Source: an uncultured Faecalibacterium sp. (GTDB taxonomy: Bacteria; Bacillota; Clostridia; Oscillospirales; Ruminococcaceae). From it: a stretch of 38,980 bases of DNA. The position numbers and the translations under genes are program-made. The stretch lies in the NCBI GenBank assembly GCA_934547065.1, contig CAKTEF010000016.1:1-38980 (forward strand), in the 5' to 3' direction. The notes beneath the pieces were generated by a model, which was given only the letters and a program-made list of their open reading frames with translations, searched no databases and had not been told where the DNA came from. Shown in pieces: positions 14,973-25,000 of the stretch (position 1 is its first letter; every line of letters begins with the position of its first letter).

Positions 14973-16450
14973 TGTCTGATTTTGCATATCCGCTGCATGA
15001 AGAATGCGGCGTTTTTGGCATCTATGACCGCGCGGGCACCGAGGATGTGGCCGCAGCGGCCTATTCTGCCCTGTATGCCTTGCAGCATCGTGGGCAGGAG
15101 AGCTGCGGCATTGCCGTCAACGACGATGGCGTGATCAACGGCCACCGTGATCTGGGCCTGGTGAACGAGGTGTTCACCCCGGCGGTGCTGGCCTCGCTGG
15201 CACGGCCTACGGCCCACATGGCCACCGGCCATGTCCGCTATGCCACGGCGGGCAGCCGGGTGCGGGCCAACGCCCAGCCCATGATCGTGCGCCACGGCCG
15301 GGGCACCATGGCCCTGTGCCACAACGGCAACCTGACCAACGCTTTGGAGCTGCGCCGTCAGCTGGAAAACGAAGGGGCCATCTTCCACGGTTCCTCCGAC
15401 ACCGAGGTGATCTGCTATCTGGTCACCCGGAACCGGCTGCGGATGGGCAGCATCGAAACGGCCATCAGCAAGACGATGGATGTGCTGGAGGGCGCGTACA
15501 GCCTGGTCATCATGTCGTCCACCAAGCTGATCGCCGTGCGCGACCCGCGCGGCTACCGGCCCCTGTGCATCGGCACGCTGCCCGGCGGCGGTTATGTGTT
15601 TGCCAGCGAGAGCTGCGCCCTGGATGCGGTGGGGGCCACCCTGCTGCGGGACGTGGAGCCCGGCGAGATCGTGGTGACCGACACCCGCACCGGGGAGCTG
15701 CGCAGCATCAAGGACCACTGCGGCCGCCCCGACACCCAGATGTGCGTGTTTGAGTTTATCTATTTCTCCCGCCCGGACAGCATCATTGAGGGCTGCTCGG
15801 TGCATGAGGCCCGCAAGCAGGCGGGCCGGTTCCTGGCACAGGAGCACCCGGTGCAGGCCGATGTGGTCATCGGCGTGCCGGATTCCGGCCTGGATGCCGC
15901 CCTGGGCTACGCGCAGGAAAGCGGCATCCCCTATGGCATCGGCTTTATCAAAAACAAATACATCGGGCGAACCTTTATCCAGGGCAGCCAGAAGCAGCGC
16001 GAGAACAGCGTGCGCATCAAGCTGAACGTGGTGTCCAGCACGGTGCGGGGCAAGCGTGTGGTGCTGGTGGATGATTCCATCGTGCGCGGCACCACCTCCG
16101 CCCGCATCATCAAGCTGCTGCGGGATGCCGGTGCCACGGAGGTACACTTTATGGTATCGGCCCCGCCGTTCAAGTATCCCTGCTACTTTGGCACCGATAT
16201 CCCGGACCAGAAGCTGCTGGTGGCCACCGGCCGCACCGTGGACCAGATCAACGAGGTGATCGGGGCCGATACGCTGGGCTACCTTTCCACGGAACATGTG
16301 GTCCGGCTTGCCAAGGGCGCAAAATGCGGATTCTGCACCGCCTGCTTTACGGGTGAATACGCCGTGAAGCCGGAAGAAGTGCTTTCCACCGATATTCACG
16401 AACGCCACCTGAATGACCGTCCCAAGGACGCAAAAAAGTTAGGAGAGTAA
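14972..16450 (+). CDS. purF: Amidophosphoribosyltransferase
   Basis: 492 aa. First committed step: PRPP plus glutamine to phosphoribosylamine. A short propeptide (MSDFAYPLHEE) precedes Cys12, which becomes the N-terminal nucleophile of the glutaminase domain (CGVFGIYDRAG). The phosphoribosyltransferase half has the PRPP loop VVLVDDSIVRGTTSARI. Cysteines in TQMCVFEFIYFSRPDS, KYPCYFGTDIP and AKCGFCTACF match the ligands of the structural [4Fe-4S] cluster in the Bacillus subtilis type, so the enzyme should be oxygen-sensitive, suiting an anaerobe. Start overlaps purE by one base (TAATG). Confidence 0.97.
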   Translation: MSDFAYPLHEECGVFGIYDRAGTEDVAAAAYSALYALQHRGQESCGIAVNDDGVINGHRDLGLVNEVFTPAVLASLARPTAHMATGHVRYATAGSRVRANAQPMIVRHGRGTMALCHNGNLTNALELRRQLENEGAIFHGSSDTEVICYLVTRNRLRMGSIETAISKTMDVLEGAYSLVIMSSTKLIAVRDPRGYRPLCIGTLPGGGYVFASESCALDAVGATLLRDVEPGEIVVTDTRTGELRSIKDHCGRPDTQMCVFEFIYFSRPDSIIEGCSVHEARKQAGRFLAQEHPVQADVVIGVPDSGLDAALGYAQESGIPYGIGFIKNKYIGRTFIQGSQKQRENSVRIKLNVVSSTVRGKRVVLVDDSIVRGTTSARIIKLLRDAGATEVHFMVSAPPFKYPCYFGTDIPDQKLLVATGRTVDQINEVIGADTLGYLSTEHVVRLAKGAKCGFCTACFTGEYAVKPEEVLSTDIHERHLNDRPKDAKKLGE

Positions 16451-16454
16451 GAAC

Positions 16455-17501
16455 ATGGAAAAGAGCTATTCGGAAAGTTATGCAGCGGCCGGTGTGGACA
16501 TTACCGCCGGTTACCGCTCTGTGGAACTGATGAAGCAGTATGTGGCCCGCACCATGAACGAGCACTGCATCGGCGGCCTGGGCGGCTTTGGCGGCCTGTT
16601 TGAGCTGGACTGCACCGGTTACCAGCACCCGGTGCTGATCTCCGGCACCGACGGCGTGGGCACCAAGCTGAAGATCGCCATGATCCTGGACAAGCACGAT
16701 ACCATCGGCATCGACTGTGTGGCTATGTGCGTCAACGACGTGATCTGCGCCGGTGCAAAGCCGCTGGTGTTCCTGGATTACATCGCCTGCGGCCGCAACA
16801 TTCCCGAGAAGATCGCCGAAATCGTCAAGGGCGTGGCCGAGGGCTGCGTGCAGGCCGACTGCTCCCTGGTGGGCGGCGAGACGGCCGAGCATCCGGGCAT
16901 GATGCCGGAGGACGAGTACGACCTGGCCGGTTTCACCGTGGGTGTTGTGGATAAGGAGAAGATCCTGAGCAACGACACCATGAAGCCCGGTGATGTCATC
17001 ATCGCCCTGCCCTCCACGGGTGTACACTCCAACGGTTTCTCGCTGGTGCGCAAGATCTTTGACATTGACGGCAACCCCGACGTGCTGCGCACTGCCCCCG
17101 CAGAGCTGGGTGGCAAGACTCTGGGCGAGGCGCTGCTGGCTCCCACCAAGATCTACGTCAAGCCTGTGCTCAAGGTGCTGGAAGAAGTGGAGGTCAAGGG
17201 CATCTCCCACATCACCGGCGGCGGCTTCTATGAGAACATCCCCCGCAGCCTGAAAAAAGGCTGCTGCGCCCGCATCAAAAAGGAAGATGTCCGCACCCCG
17301 GCCCTGTTCCATCTGATGCAGGAAGTGGGCCATATCTCCGAGCACGACATGTTCAACACCTTTAACATGGGCGTGGGCATGGTGCTCACCGTGCCTGCCG
17401 AGCAGGCAGACAAGGCCCTGGACATCCTCCATGCCAACGGTGAGCCGGAGGCTTACCGCCTGGGCGTGATCGCAGAAGGGAACGGTGTGGAGCTGTGCTG
17501 A
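16455..17501 (+). CDS. purM: Phosphoribosylformylglycinamidine cyclo-ligase (AIR synthetase)
   Basis: 348 aa. Converts FGAM to AIR with ATP. Motifs: an N-terminal SYAAAGVDITAGYRSVELMK, PVLISGTDGVGTKLKIA, CVNDVICAGAKPLVFLDYIA, SLVGGETAEHPGMM, and GVHSNGFSLVRKI. ISHITGGGFYENIPR is near the C-terminus. Starts four bases after purF with AGGAG overlapping the purF end. Its last codons overlap the purN start. Confidence 0.97.
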   Translation: MEKSYSESYAAAGVDITAGYRSVELMKQYVARTMNEHCIGGLGGFGGLFELDCTGYQHPVLISGTDGVGTKLKIAMILDKHDTIGIDCVAMCVNDVICAGAKPLVFLDYIACGRNIPEKIAEIVKGVAEGCVQADCSLVGGETAEHPGMMPEDEYDLAGFTVGVVDKEKILSNDTMKPGDVIIALPSTGVHSNGFSLVRKIFDIDGNPDVLRTAPAELGGKTLGEALLAPTKIYVKPVLKVLEEVEVKGISHITGGGFYENIPRSLKKGCCARIKKEDVRTPALFHLMQEVGHISEHDMFNTFNMGVGMVLTVPAEQADKALDILHANGEPEAYRLGVIAEGNGVELC

Positions 17502-18091
17502 ACATCGCAGTGCTCGTTTCCGGCGGCGGAACCAATTTACAGGCTTTGCTGGACAGTGAGGCCCGGGGCGAGAACCCCAACGGCAGGATCACCCTGGTGG
17601 TCGCCTCCAAGCCGGGGGTCTATGCGCTGGAACGCGCCGCAAAGGCGGGCGTGGAAGGTGCTGTGGTCCGCCGGAAAGATTACGCGTCCGGTGAAGATTT
17701 CGACAAGGCCCTGCTGGAGGTGTTGAAAAGTCACAGCATCGACCTGGTGGTGCTGGCGGGCTTTTTGTCCGTGCTGGGACCCAGCGTCATTGCGGCCTAT
17801 CCGCGCCGCATCCTGAACGTCCACCCGGCGCTGATCCCGTCTTTCTGCGGGCCGGGCATGTACGGCCTGCGCCCCCACGAAGCGGCGCTGGCCCGTGGCT
17901 GCAAGGTGACCGGTGCCACCGTCCACTTTGTCAACGAGGAGTGTGACGGCGGGCCCATCCTGTTGCAAAAGGCCGTGGAGATCCTGCCCGGCGACACCCC
18001 CGAAGTGCTGCAAAAGCGGGTGATGGAGCAGGCCGAATGGAAGCTGCTGCCCAAGGCCGTGGCGATGGTGTGCAGCGGAGAAGTTGAGTGA
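17495..18091 (+). CDS. purN: Phosphoribosylglycinamide formyltransferase
   Basis: 198 aa, starting at a GTG that overlaps the last seven bases of purM. Transfers the formyl group of 10-formyl-THF to GAR. MLNIAVLVSGGGTNLQALLD is the phosphate loop, ILNVHPALIPSF carries the catalytic Asn-His, and VNEECDGGPIL the Asp. It ends the tightly packed purE-F-M-N block; a repeat occupies the next gap. Confidence 0.96.
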   Translation: MLNIAVLVSGGGTNLQALLDSEARGENPNGRITLVVASKPGVYALERAAKAGVEGAVVRRKDYASGEDFDKALLEVLKSHSIDLVVLAGFLSVLGPSVIAAYPRRILNVHPALIPSFCGPGMYGLRPHEAALARGCKVTGATVHFVNEECDGGPILLQKAVEILPGDTPEVLQKRVMEQAEWKLLPKAVAMVCSGEVE

Positions 18092-18100
18092 GGGCGATTG

Positions 18101-18264
18101 CCTTCCCCTTGAGGGGAAGGTGGCACGCAGTGCCGGATGAGGTGGAAAACGGCAGTGATAGCTACACCTCATCAGTCTCGCGTACGCTCGACAGCTGTCC
18201 TCCCTCTGTCGCTTATGCGACATCTCCCTCCGATCGGAGGGAGTCTTTCCTCAAGGGGAAGCCT
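18101..18264. repeat. Palindromic repeat between purN and the IMP cyclohydrolase gene
   Basis: CCTTCCCCttgaGGGGAAGG with GGATGAGGTG at the left; CACCTCATCAGTC, GTCGCTTATGCGAC, TCTCCCTCCgatcGGAGGGAG and TCAAGGGGAAG at the right. It is a nest of hairpins with no T run. The purine genes on both sides read through it. Confidence 0.75.
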
Positions 18265-18288
18265 TAACCTTAAATAGGAGAATTACAA

Positions 18289-19092
18289 ATGGAAAAGATC
18301 GACCTGAACGAATATCTTGCTTCCAACGAGTATCCCGGCCGCGGCATTGCTGTGGCGATGGCCCCGGATGGCCGCCAGATCTTCATTGGCTATTTCATCA
18401 TGGGCCGCAGCGAGAACAGCCGCAACCGCGTGTTCGACCCCATCCCGGAGCGGGGCGGCATCTGCACCATGGCAGCCGACCCCGATAAGCTGGAGGACCC
18501 CAGCCTGATCATCTATAACCCCGTGCTGACCCTGGGCAGGACCCATATCGTGACCAACGGCGACCAGACCGACACCATCTACGACGGCATGAGCCGCGGC
18601 AAGAGCTTTGCCGACAGCCTGCGCACCCGCACCTTTGAGCCGGACGGCCCCAATTACACCCCCCGCATCTCCGCTGTGGTGTATGAGGACGGCAGCTACC
18701 AGATGAGCATCCTGAAATCTGCCGACGGCAATGGCGACAGCGTGCAGCGCTATTTCTTTGATTACCCCCAGCCTGTGGCAGGCGAGGGGCATTTCATCAG
18801 CACCTACAAGCACAACGGCAGCCCCATCCCCAGCTTTGAGGGCGAGCCGCTCCGCTTTGCCTGCCCCCGCACCATCGGCGATTTTGCCCACGGCCTGTGG
18901 CAGAACCTGAACCCGGACAATAAGGTCAGCCTGTTTGCCCGCGTGATCGACCTGGATTCCGGCGAGACCGGCGACATGATCTTCAACAAGTACGATGCAG
19001 TGTGCAGCGACCTGGACGATCCGGAGGAGCCGGAGCTGCTGCCGGAGGAGCTGGAACTGCTGAAACAGCAGGACGCAGAGGAAAAAGAATAA
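18289..19092 (+). CDS. IMP cyclohydrolase, PurO-like family
   Basis: 267 aa. Ring closure of FAICAR to IMP, the last step of the pathway. MEKIDLNEYLASNEYPGRGI, GRQIFIGYFIMGRSENSRNR, then TLGRTHIVTNGDQTDTIYDG and YTPRISAVVY are the signature of the family of archaeal PurO and its bacterial relatives, not of the PurH N-terminal domain. The C-terminal 40 residues are acidic (DDPEEPELLPEELELLKQQD). TAGGAG precedes the ATG. It pairs with the next gene, which has only the transformylase half of PurH. Confidence 0.9.
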   Translation: MEKIDLNEYLASNEYPGRGIAVAMAPDGRQIFIGYFIMGRSENSRNRVFDPIPERGGICTMAADPDKLEDPSLIIYNPVLTLGRTHIVTNGDQTDTIYDGMSRGKSFADSLRTRTFEPDGPNYTPRISAVVYEDGSYQMSILKSADGNGDSVQRYFFDYPQPVAGEGHFISTYKHNGSPIPSFEGEPLRFACPRTIGDFAHGLWQNLNPDNKVSLFARVIDLDSGETGDMIFNKYDAVCSDLDDPEEPELLPEELELLKQQDAEEKE

Positions 19093-19125
19093 ACCGAACA
19101 AAAAGCGTATCAGGAGGATGCACCA

Positions 19126-20307
19126 ATGAATGAACTTGCACTGAAGTACGGCTGCAACCCCAACCAGAAGCCCAGCCGCATTTACATGGAGGACGGCTCC
19201 GACCTGCCCGTGACCGTGCTGAACGGCAAACCCGGCTACATCAATTTTCTGGATGCCCTCAACTCCATCCAGCTGGTCAAAGAACTGAAAACGGCCTGCG
19301 GCCTGCCCGCAGCGGCCTCGTTCAAGCATGTGTCCCCGGCGGGTGCCGCCCTGGGCCTGCCCTTGACGGAGGTAGAGCGCAAAATGTACCACATCGCCCC
19401 GGACATGGAGCTTTCGCCGCTGGCCTGTGCCTATGCCCGCGCCCGCGGTGCCGACCGTATGTCCTCCTTTGGCGACTGGATCGCCCTTTCCGATGTCTGC
19501 GATGTGCCCACTGCAAAGCTGATCCAGCACGAGGTGTCGGACGGCATCATTGCCCCGGGCTACGAGCCGGAGGCTCTGACCATCCTGGCCGGTAAGAAAA
19601 AGGGCAACTACAACGTGGTGGCCATTGACCCCGCCTACAAGCCCAACCCCGTGGAGCACAAGCAGGTGTACGGCATCACCTTTGAGCAGGGCCGCAATGA
19701 GCTGGCCATCAACGCCGATACCATGCTCACCAACTGGGTCACGGAGAACAAGACCGTGACTGAGGAGCAGAAGCGCGACCTGATCATTGCCCTCATCACC
19801 CTGAAATACACCCAGTCCAACAGTGTCTGCTACACCATGGGCGGCCAGACCATCGGCGTGGGTGCCGGCCAGCAGAGCCGCATCCACTGCACCCGCCTGG
19901 CGGGCCAGAAAGCCGACAACTGGCAGCTGCGCCACATGGACAAGGTGCTCAACCTGCCGTTCCGCGATGATGTGGCAAAGCCCAACCGCGACAACGCCAT
20001 CGACGTGTACATTGGCGATACCCCGGAGGATGTCATTGGCGATGATGTCTGGGCAGAGACGTTCACCGAGCAGCCCGAACCCCTGACCGCTGAGGAAAAG
20101 AAAGCCTACTTGAGCCAGGTCACCGGCGTGTGCCTGGGCTCCGATGCATTCTTCCCCTTTGGCGACAACATCGAGCGCGCCCGCCGCTCCGGCGTGACCG
20201 CCATCGTCCAGCCCGGCGGCTCCATCCGCGATCAGCAGGTCATCGACACCTGCAACAAGTACGGCATTGCCATGGCATTCTGCGGCATCCGGCTGTTCCA
20301 TCATTGA
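19126..20307 (+). CDS. AICAR formyltransferase, stand-alone
   Basis: 393 aa, against more than 500 for bifunctional PurH: only the C-terminal AICARFT domain is present. NELALKYGCNPNQKPSRIYM, AASFKHVSPAGAA (catalytic Lys-His), DRMSSFGDWIALSD, KYTQSNSVCY and GQQSRIHCTRLAG are the family motifs. VTAIVQPGGSIRDQQVID is near the end. It formylates AICAR with 10-formyl-THF. AGGAGG precedes the ATG, 33 bases after the cyclohydrolase gene. The two genes together replace PurH. Confidence 0.93.
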   Translation: MNELALKYGCNPNQKPSRIYMEDGSDLPVTVLNGKPGYINFLDALNSIQLVKELKTACGLPAAASFKHVSPAGAALGLPLTEVERKMYHIAPDMELSPLACAYARARGADRMSSFGDWIALSDVCDVPTAKLIQHEVSDGIIAPGYEPEALTILAGKKKGNYNVVAIDPAYKPNPVEHKQVYGITFEQGRNELAINADTMLTNWVTENKTVTEEQKRDLIIALITLKYTQSNSVCYTMGGQTIGVGAGQQSRIHCTRLAGQKADNWQLRHMDKVLNLPFRDDVAKPNRDNAIDVYIGDTPEDVIGDDVWAETFTEQPEPLTAEEKKAYLSQVTGVCLGSDAFFPFGDNIERARRSGVTAIVQPGGSIRDQQVIDTCNKYGIAMAFCGIRLFHH

Positions 20308-20312
20308 TTTTT

Positions 20313-20447
20313 GAACTCCTTCAGTCACGGCTTGCGCCGTGCCAGCTCCCTCTGAGAGGGAGCCTTTGATCAGGAGATGAAGTTTCCGGTTTTGCCAAAA
20401 GGCCCCCTCCTTGAGGGGGCTGTCTGCGAAGCAGACTGGGGGAGTTC
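20313..20447. repeat. Palindromic repeat between AICAR transformylase gene and purD
   Basis: Ends GAACTCC (20313-20319) and GGAGTTC (20441-20447) pair, and the pairing continues as TTCAGTC with GACTGGG if two G-U pairs are allowed. Inner hairpins are CACGGCttgcGCCGTG, CTCCCTctgAGAGGGAG, CCCCCTccttgAGGGGG and GTCTGCgaaGCAGAC. The G-U pairs suggest the structure matters as RNA. Confidence 0.78.
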
Positions 20448-20483
20448 CCTTGGCAGAAGAGCTTTCATAAAGAAGGTAGATCT

Positions 20484-21785
20484 ATGAAAAAGAAAATTTT
20501 GGTCGTCGGCGGCGGCGGCCGTGAACATGCCATCATCAAGGCGTTGAAAAAAAGCCCGGACTGCGGCGAGATCTGGTGCGCACCGGGCAACGGCGGCATC
20601 AGCTACGATGCCAAGTGCAAGAACATCAAGGCCACCGATGTGGAGACCATGGTGGGCTTTGCCGTGGAAGAAAAGTTTGATTACGTTGTGGTGGCGCAGG
20701 ACGATCCCCTGGCTCTGGGCATGGTGGATGCCCTGGCGGCTGTCGGCATCCCGGCCTTTGGCCCGGACAAGGCCGCTGCCCGCATCGAGGCTTCCAAGGT
20801 GTTCTCCAAGGACCTGATGAAGAAGTACGGTATCCCCACAGCCAAGTATGAAACGTTCGATGACCCCGCCAGGGTCATGGAGTATATCAAAGCCGAGGGC
20901 AAGTACCCCGTGGTCATCAAGGCCGACGGCCTGGCCCTGGGGAAAGGCGTGCTGATCTGTGAGAACGAACAGCAGGCCGCCGACGGCGTGAAAGAGATCA
21001 TGCTGGACAAAAAGTTCGGCGCATCCGGCAACCATGTGGTGGTGGAGGAATTCCTCACCGGCCCGGAGGTCAGCGTGCTGAGCTTCACCGACGGCAAGGT
21101 GGTCAAGCCCATGGTGTCCAGCATGGACCATAAGCGGGCGGGCGACCACGATACCGGCCTGAACACCGGCGGCATGGGCACGGTGGCCCCCAACCCCTAC
21201 TACACCCCGGCCATTGCCGCCGAGTGCATGGAGAAAATTTTCCTGCCCACGATCCGGGCCATGAACGCCGAGGGCTGCCCGTTCAAGGGCTGTCTCTACT
21301 TTGGCCTGATGCTCACCCCGGACGGCCCCAAGGTCATTGAGTACAACTGCCGCTTTGGCGACCCGGAGACGCAGGTGGTGCTGCCCCTGCTGGAAAGCGA
21401 CCTGCTCAAGGTCATGACGGCCTGCACCGAGGGCACCCTGGCCGACACGGAAGTGAAATTTTCCGACGGAGCTGCCTGCTGTGTCATCCTGGCCTCCGGC
21501 GGCTACCCGGTGAGCTACGAAAAAGGCAAACCCATCTCCGGCCTGACAGACGGCCAGCTGGCTGGGGCAGAAAACATCACGGTGTACCACTCCGGCACGG
21601 CCATCACCGAAGATGGCCGGCTGGTGACCAATGGCGGCCGTGTGCTGGGCGTGACCGCAGCGGCTCCCCGCCTGACCGCTGCCATCACCCAGGCTTATGC
21701 TGCCACGGAAAAGATCCACTTTGAAAAGCTGCATAAGCGGACGGATATCGGCATGAGAGCGCTGAAGGCGCTGGCAGAGGGGTAA
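20484..21785 (+). CDS. purD: Phosphoribosylamine-glycine ligase
   Basis: 433 aa. Joins glycine to phosphoribosylamine with ATP. MKKKILVVGGGGREHAIIKA is the N-terminal Rossmann-like loop. The ATP-grasp core has KYPVVIKADGLALGKGV, VVVEEFLTGPEVSVLSF, and GLNTGGMGTVAPNPYYTP. KVIEYNCRFGDPETQVVLPL supplies the metal ligands. All conserved residues look intact. Read after a weak AAGGTAG ribosome site close to the end of the repeat. Confidence 0.97.
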   Translation: MKKKILVVGGGGREHAIIKALKKSPDCGEIWCAPGNGGISYDAKCKNIKATDVETMVGFAVEEKFDYVVVAQDDPLALGMVDALAAVGIPAFGPDKAAARIEASKVFSKDLMKKYGIPTAKYETFDDPARVMEYIKAEGKYPVVIKADGLALGKGVLICENEQQAADGVKEIMLDKKFGASGNHVVVEEFLTGPEVSVLSFTDGKVVKPMVSSMDHKRAGDHDTGLNTGGMGTVAPNPYYTPAIAAECMEKIFLPTIRAMNAEGCPFKGCLYFGLMLTPDGPKVIEYNCRFGDPETQVVLPLLESDLLKVMTACTEGTLADTEVKFSDGAACCVILASGGYPVSYEKGKPISGLTDGQLAGAENITVYHSGTAITEDGRLVTNGGRVLGVTAAAPRLTAAITQAYAATEKIHFEKLHKRTDIGMRALKALAEG

Positions 21786-21794
21786 GTGATCCTC

Positions 21795-21971
21795 TGTACA
21801 ACCTCTCAGCTTCGCTTCGCTCAGCAGCTCCCCTAGTAGGGGAGCCTTTGGCGGACCGTATGCTCTGAAAGATTGGATTTGCGTGCTGCTGCCCATAGAA
21901 GCAAAACTGGCCCGCGATGCCAAGGTCTCCCCTACAAGGGGAGATGTCGCGTCAGCGACAGAGAGGTTGTA
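21795..21971. repeat. Palindromic repeat between purD and purL
   Basis: Left end TGTACAACCTCTC, right end GAGAGGTTGTA. Left arm contains AGCTTCGCTTCGCTCAGCAG and CTCCCCTAGTAGGGGAG; right arm CTCCCCTacaAGGGGAG and GTCGCgtcaGCGAC. Bases 21797-21846 are an exact reverse complement of 25957-26006, on the other side of purL. Confidence 0.82.
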
Positions 21972-22037
21972 AGAAGGAAAGCCTGCCCTTGCGTAAGCAA
22001 TGGGACAACTTAAAGTATATGATAGGGGGATTTCCCA

Positions 22038-25000
22038 ATGGTCTATCGCATTTATGTTGAAAAAAAGCCCGGCTATGATGTGGAAGCCGAGGGACTGGAA
22101 AAAGAACTGGTGAGCCTGCTGGGCATTTCGTCCCTGACAGGTCTGCGCGTGCTGAACCGCTATGACGTGGAGGGCATCGACCAGGCACTGTTTGAGCAGT
22201 GCAGAAACACCGTGTTCAGTGAGCCGCCGGTGGATAACACCTACGCCGAGCTGCCGCAGTTCGACGGCGTGTCCTTTGCCGTGGAGTATCTGCCCGGCCA
22301 GTTCGACCAGCGCGCCGACTCCGCTGCCGAGTGCATCCAGCTCATCAGCCAGGGCGAGCGCCCGCTGGTGCGTTCGGCCCGTGTCTACCTGCTTCAGGGC
22401 GCTTTGACCGACGAGCAGGTGGCCGAGATCAAAAAGTATGTCATCAACCCGGTGGAGGCCCGCGAGGCTTCGCTGGAAGAAAAAACGACCCTGAAGATGG
22501 AGTATCCCGTCCCCACCGCTGTGGCGGTGCTGGAGGGCTTCAACGCCCTGGACGAGGCCGGGCTGCAGAAGTTCATCGACGAAAAGGGCCTGGCCATGGA
22601 CCTGGGCGACATCAGGTTCTGCCAGGAGTATTTCCGCTCGGAACAGCGCGACCCCACCATCACCGAGATCCGGATGATCGACACCTATTGGTCCGACCAC
22701 TGCCGCCACACCACGTTCGGCACCATCCTGGACGATGTGCAGATCGACGACGAGATCGTGCAGGCCGCCTTTGACCGCTACATGGCCATGCGCGCCGACC
22801 TGGGCCGCGAGAACAAGCCCCGCTGCATGATGGACCTGGCTACCATCGGTGCCAAAGAGCTGAAGAAGAAGGGCATCCTGAAGAACCTCGACGAGTCCGA
22901 CGAGATCAACGCCTGCACCGTCAAGATCAAGTGCGACGTGAACGGCAAGGACGAGGACTGGCTGTTCCTGTTCAAAAACGAGACGCACAACCACCCCACC
23001 GAGATCGAGCCCTTCGGCGGTGCGGCTACCTGCATCGGCGGCGCCATCCGCGACCCGCTGTCCGGCCGCAGCTATGTCTATCAGGCCATGCGCGTGACCG
23101 GTGCAGGCGACCCGCTGGTGCCTGTCAGCGAGACGCTGCCCGGCAAGCTGCCCCAGCGCAAGCTGGTGACCACCGCGGCTGCGGGCTATTCCTCTTATGG
23201 CAACCAGATCGGCCTGGCCACCGGCCAGGTGGACGAGATCTACCACCCCGGCTATGTGGCCAAGCGGATGGAGATCGGTGCGGTGGTGGGCGCAACGCCC
23301 GCTTCCCATGTCCGCCGCGAGTGCCCGGCCCCCGGTGATGTGATCGTGCTGCTGGGCGGCCGCACCGGCCGCGACGGCATCGGCGGTGCCACCGGTTCTT
23401 CCAAGGCCCACAATCTGAGCAGCCTGGACCACTGCGGTGCCGAGGTGCAGAAAGGCAATGCGCCCATCGAGCGCAAGCTCCAGCGCCTGTTCCGCCGCGA
23501 GGATGCCTGCAAGATGATCAAGCGCTGCAACGACTTTGGCGCAGGCGGCGTTTCCGTTGCCATCGGCGAGCTGGCCGACGGCCTGTACATCGACCTGAAC
23601 AAGGTCACCAAGAAATACGACGGCCTGGACGGCACGGAACTGGCCATCAGCGAGAGCCAGGAGCGCATGGCTGTGGCCCTTGCTCCGGAGGACGTGGACA
23701 AGTTCATCGCCATTGCCACCGAGGAAAACTTGGAAGCCACCCCTGTGGCCAAGGTCACCGAGGAAAAGCGCCTGAACATGGTGTGGAACGGCGTGTCCAT
23801 CGTGAACATCAGCCGTGAGTTCCTGAACTCCAACGGTGCAGAAAAGCACCAGAACGTCCATGTGGAAAAGGGCAGCGTCTGGCAGCCCCAGTGGGCCGGC
23901 CTGACCTTCAGCCAGAAGATGAAGTCCATGGTGGGCGATCTGAACGTCTGCAGCAAGAAGGGCCTTTCCGAGCGGTTCGACTCCACCATCGGTGCAGCCA
24001 CCGTGCTCATGCCCTTTGGCGGCGCATACCAGCTGACCCCCCAGAACGCCATGGTAGCAAAGCTGCCGGTGGACGGCGAGACCACCACCTGCTCCGGCAT
24101 GGCATGGGGCTATAACCCCTACCTGATGAGCGCCAACCAGTATGTGGGCGCACGGCTGGCTGTTATTGAGAGCGTGACCAAGCTGGTTGCCACCGGCTTC
24201 CGCTACGAGGACGCCTACCTGACCTTCCAGGAGTACTTCGAGCGTCTGGGCAACAAGCCCGAGCGCTGGGGCAAGCCGCTGGCTGCCCTGCTGGGCGCAC
24301 TGGATGCGCAGATCGGTCTGGGCATCGCCTCCATCGGCGGCAAGGACAGTATGTCCGGCTCCTTTGAGCAGCTGGATGTGCCCCCCACGCTGGTGTCCTT
24401 TGCCACCGCCATCGGCAAGGCAAGCCGCGTAGTCTCCACCGAGTTCAAGAAGCCCGAGAGCACCGTGGTGCTCGTGCGGCCCATCATCGACCCGGAGACC
24501 GGCTGCCCCAACTTCTTCTCCCTGAAGGCCAACTACAAGATCGTGGAGAACATGATCGAGGAGGGCATGGTCGCTTCTGCCTGCTCCGTGGGCTACGGCG
24601 GCATTGCCGAGGCACTGTTCAAGATGGGTCTGGGCAACCGCATCGGCTTCAAGATGCGTGCGGACATGACCACCCACCAGATGTTTGAGCCCATGTACGG
24701 CTCCATCATTCTGGAAATGGTGTCCGATTCTCCCGCCGGTATGCTGCTGGGCGAGACCACCAAGGAGTACACCTTCGAGTCCTGCGGCGAAAAGCTGGAT
24801 ATGGCCGAGCTGCAGGAGATCTGGGAGAGCAAGCTGGAGCCTGTGTATCCCTACCGCAAGGCCGGCTCTGCCGTGGAGAAGATCAACGGCAGCCTGACCG
24901 CCCCCGCCGCACCCAAGATCGGTGTGGCAAAGCCCAAGGTCATCATCCCGGTGTTCCCCGGCACCAACTGCGAGTACGACACCGCCAAGGCCTTTGCCCG

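Noticed and set aside
18283..20328. A 681-codon frame opposite the IMP cyclohydrolase and AICAR transformylase genes (also 14393-16408 opposite purE/purF)
   Set aside because: Shadow of real genes, no ribosome site, no recognisable domain.
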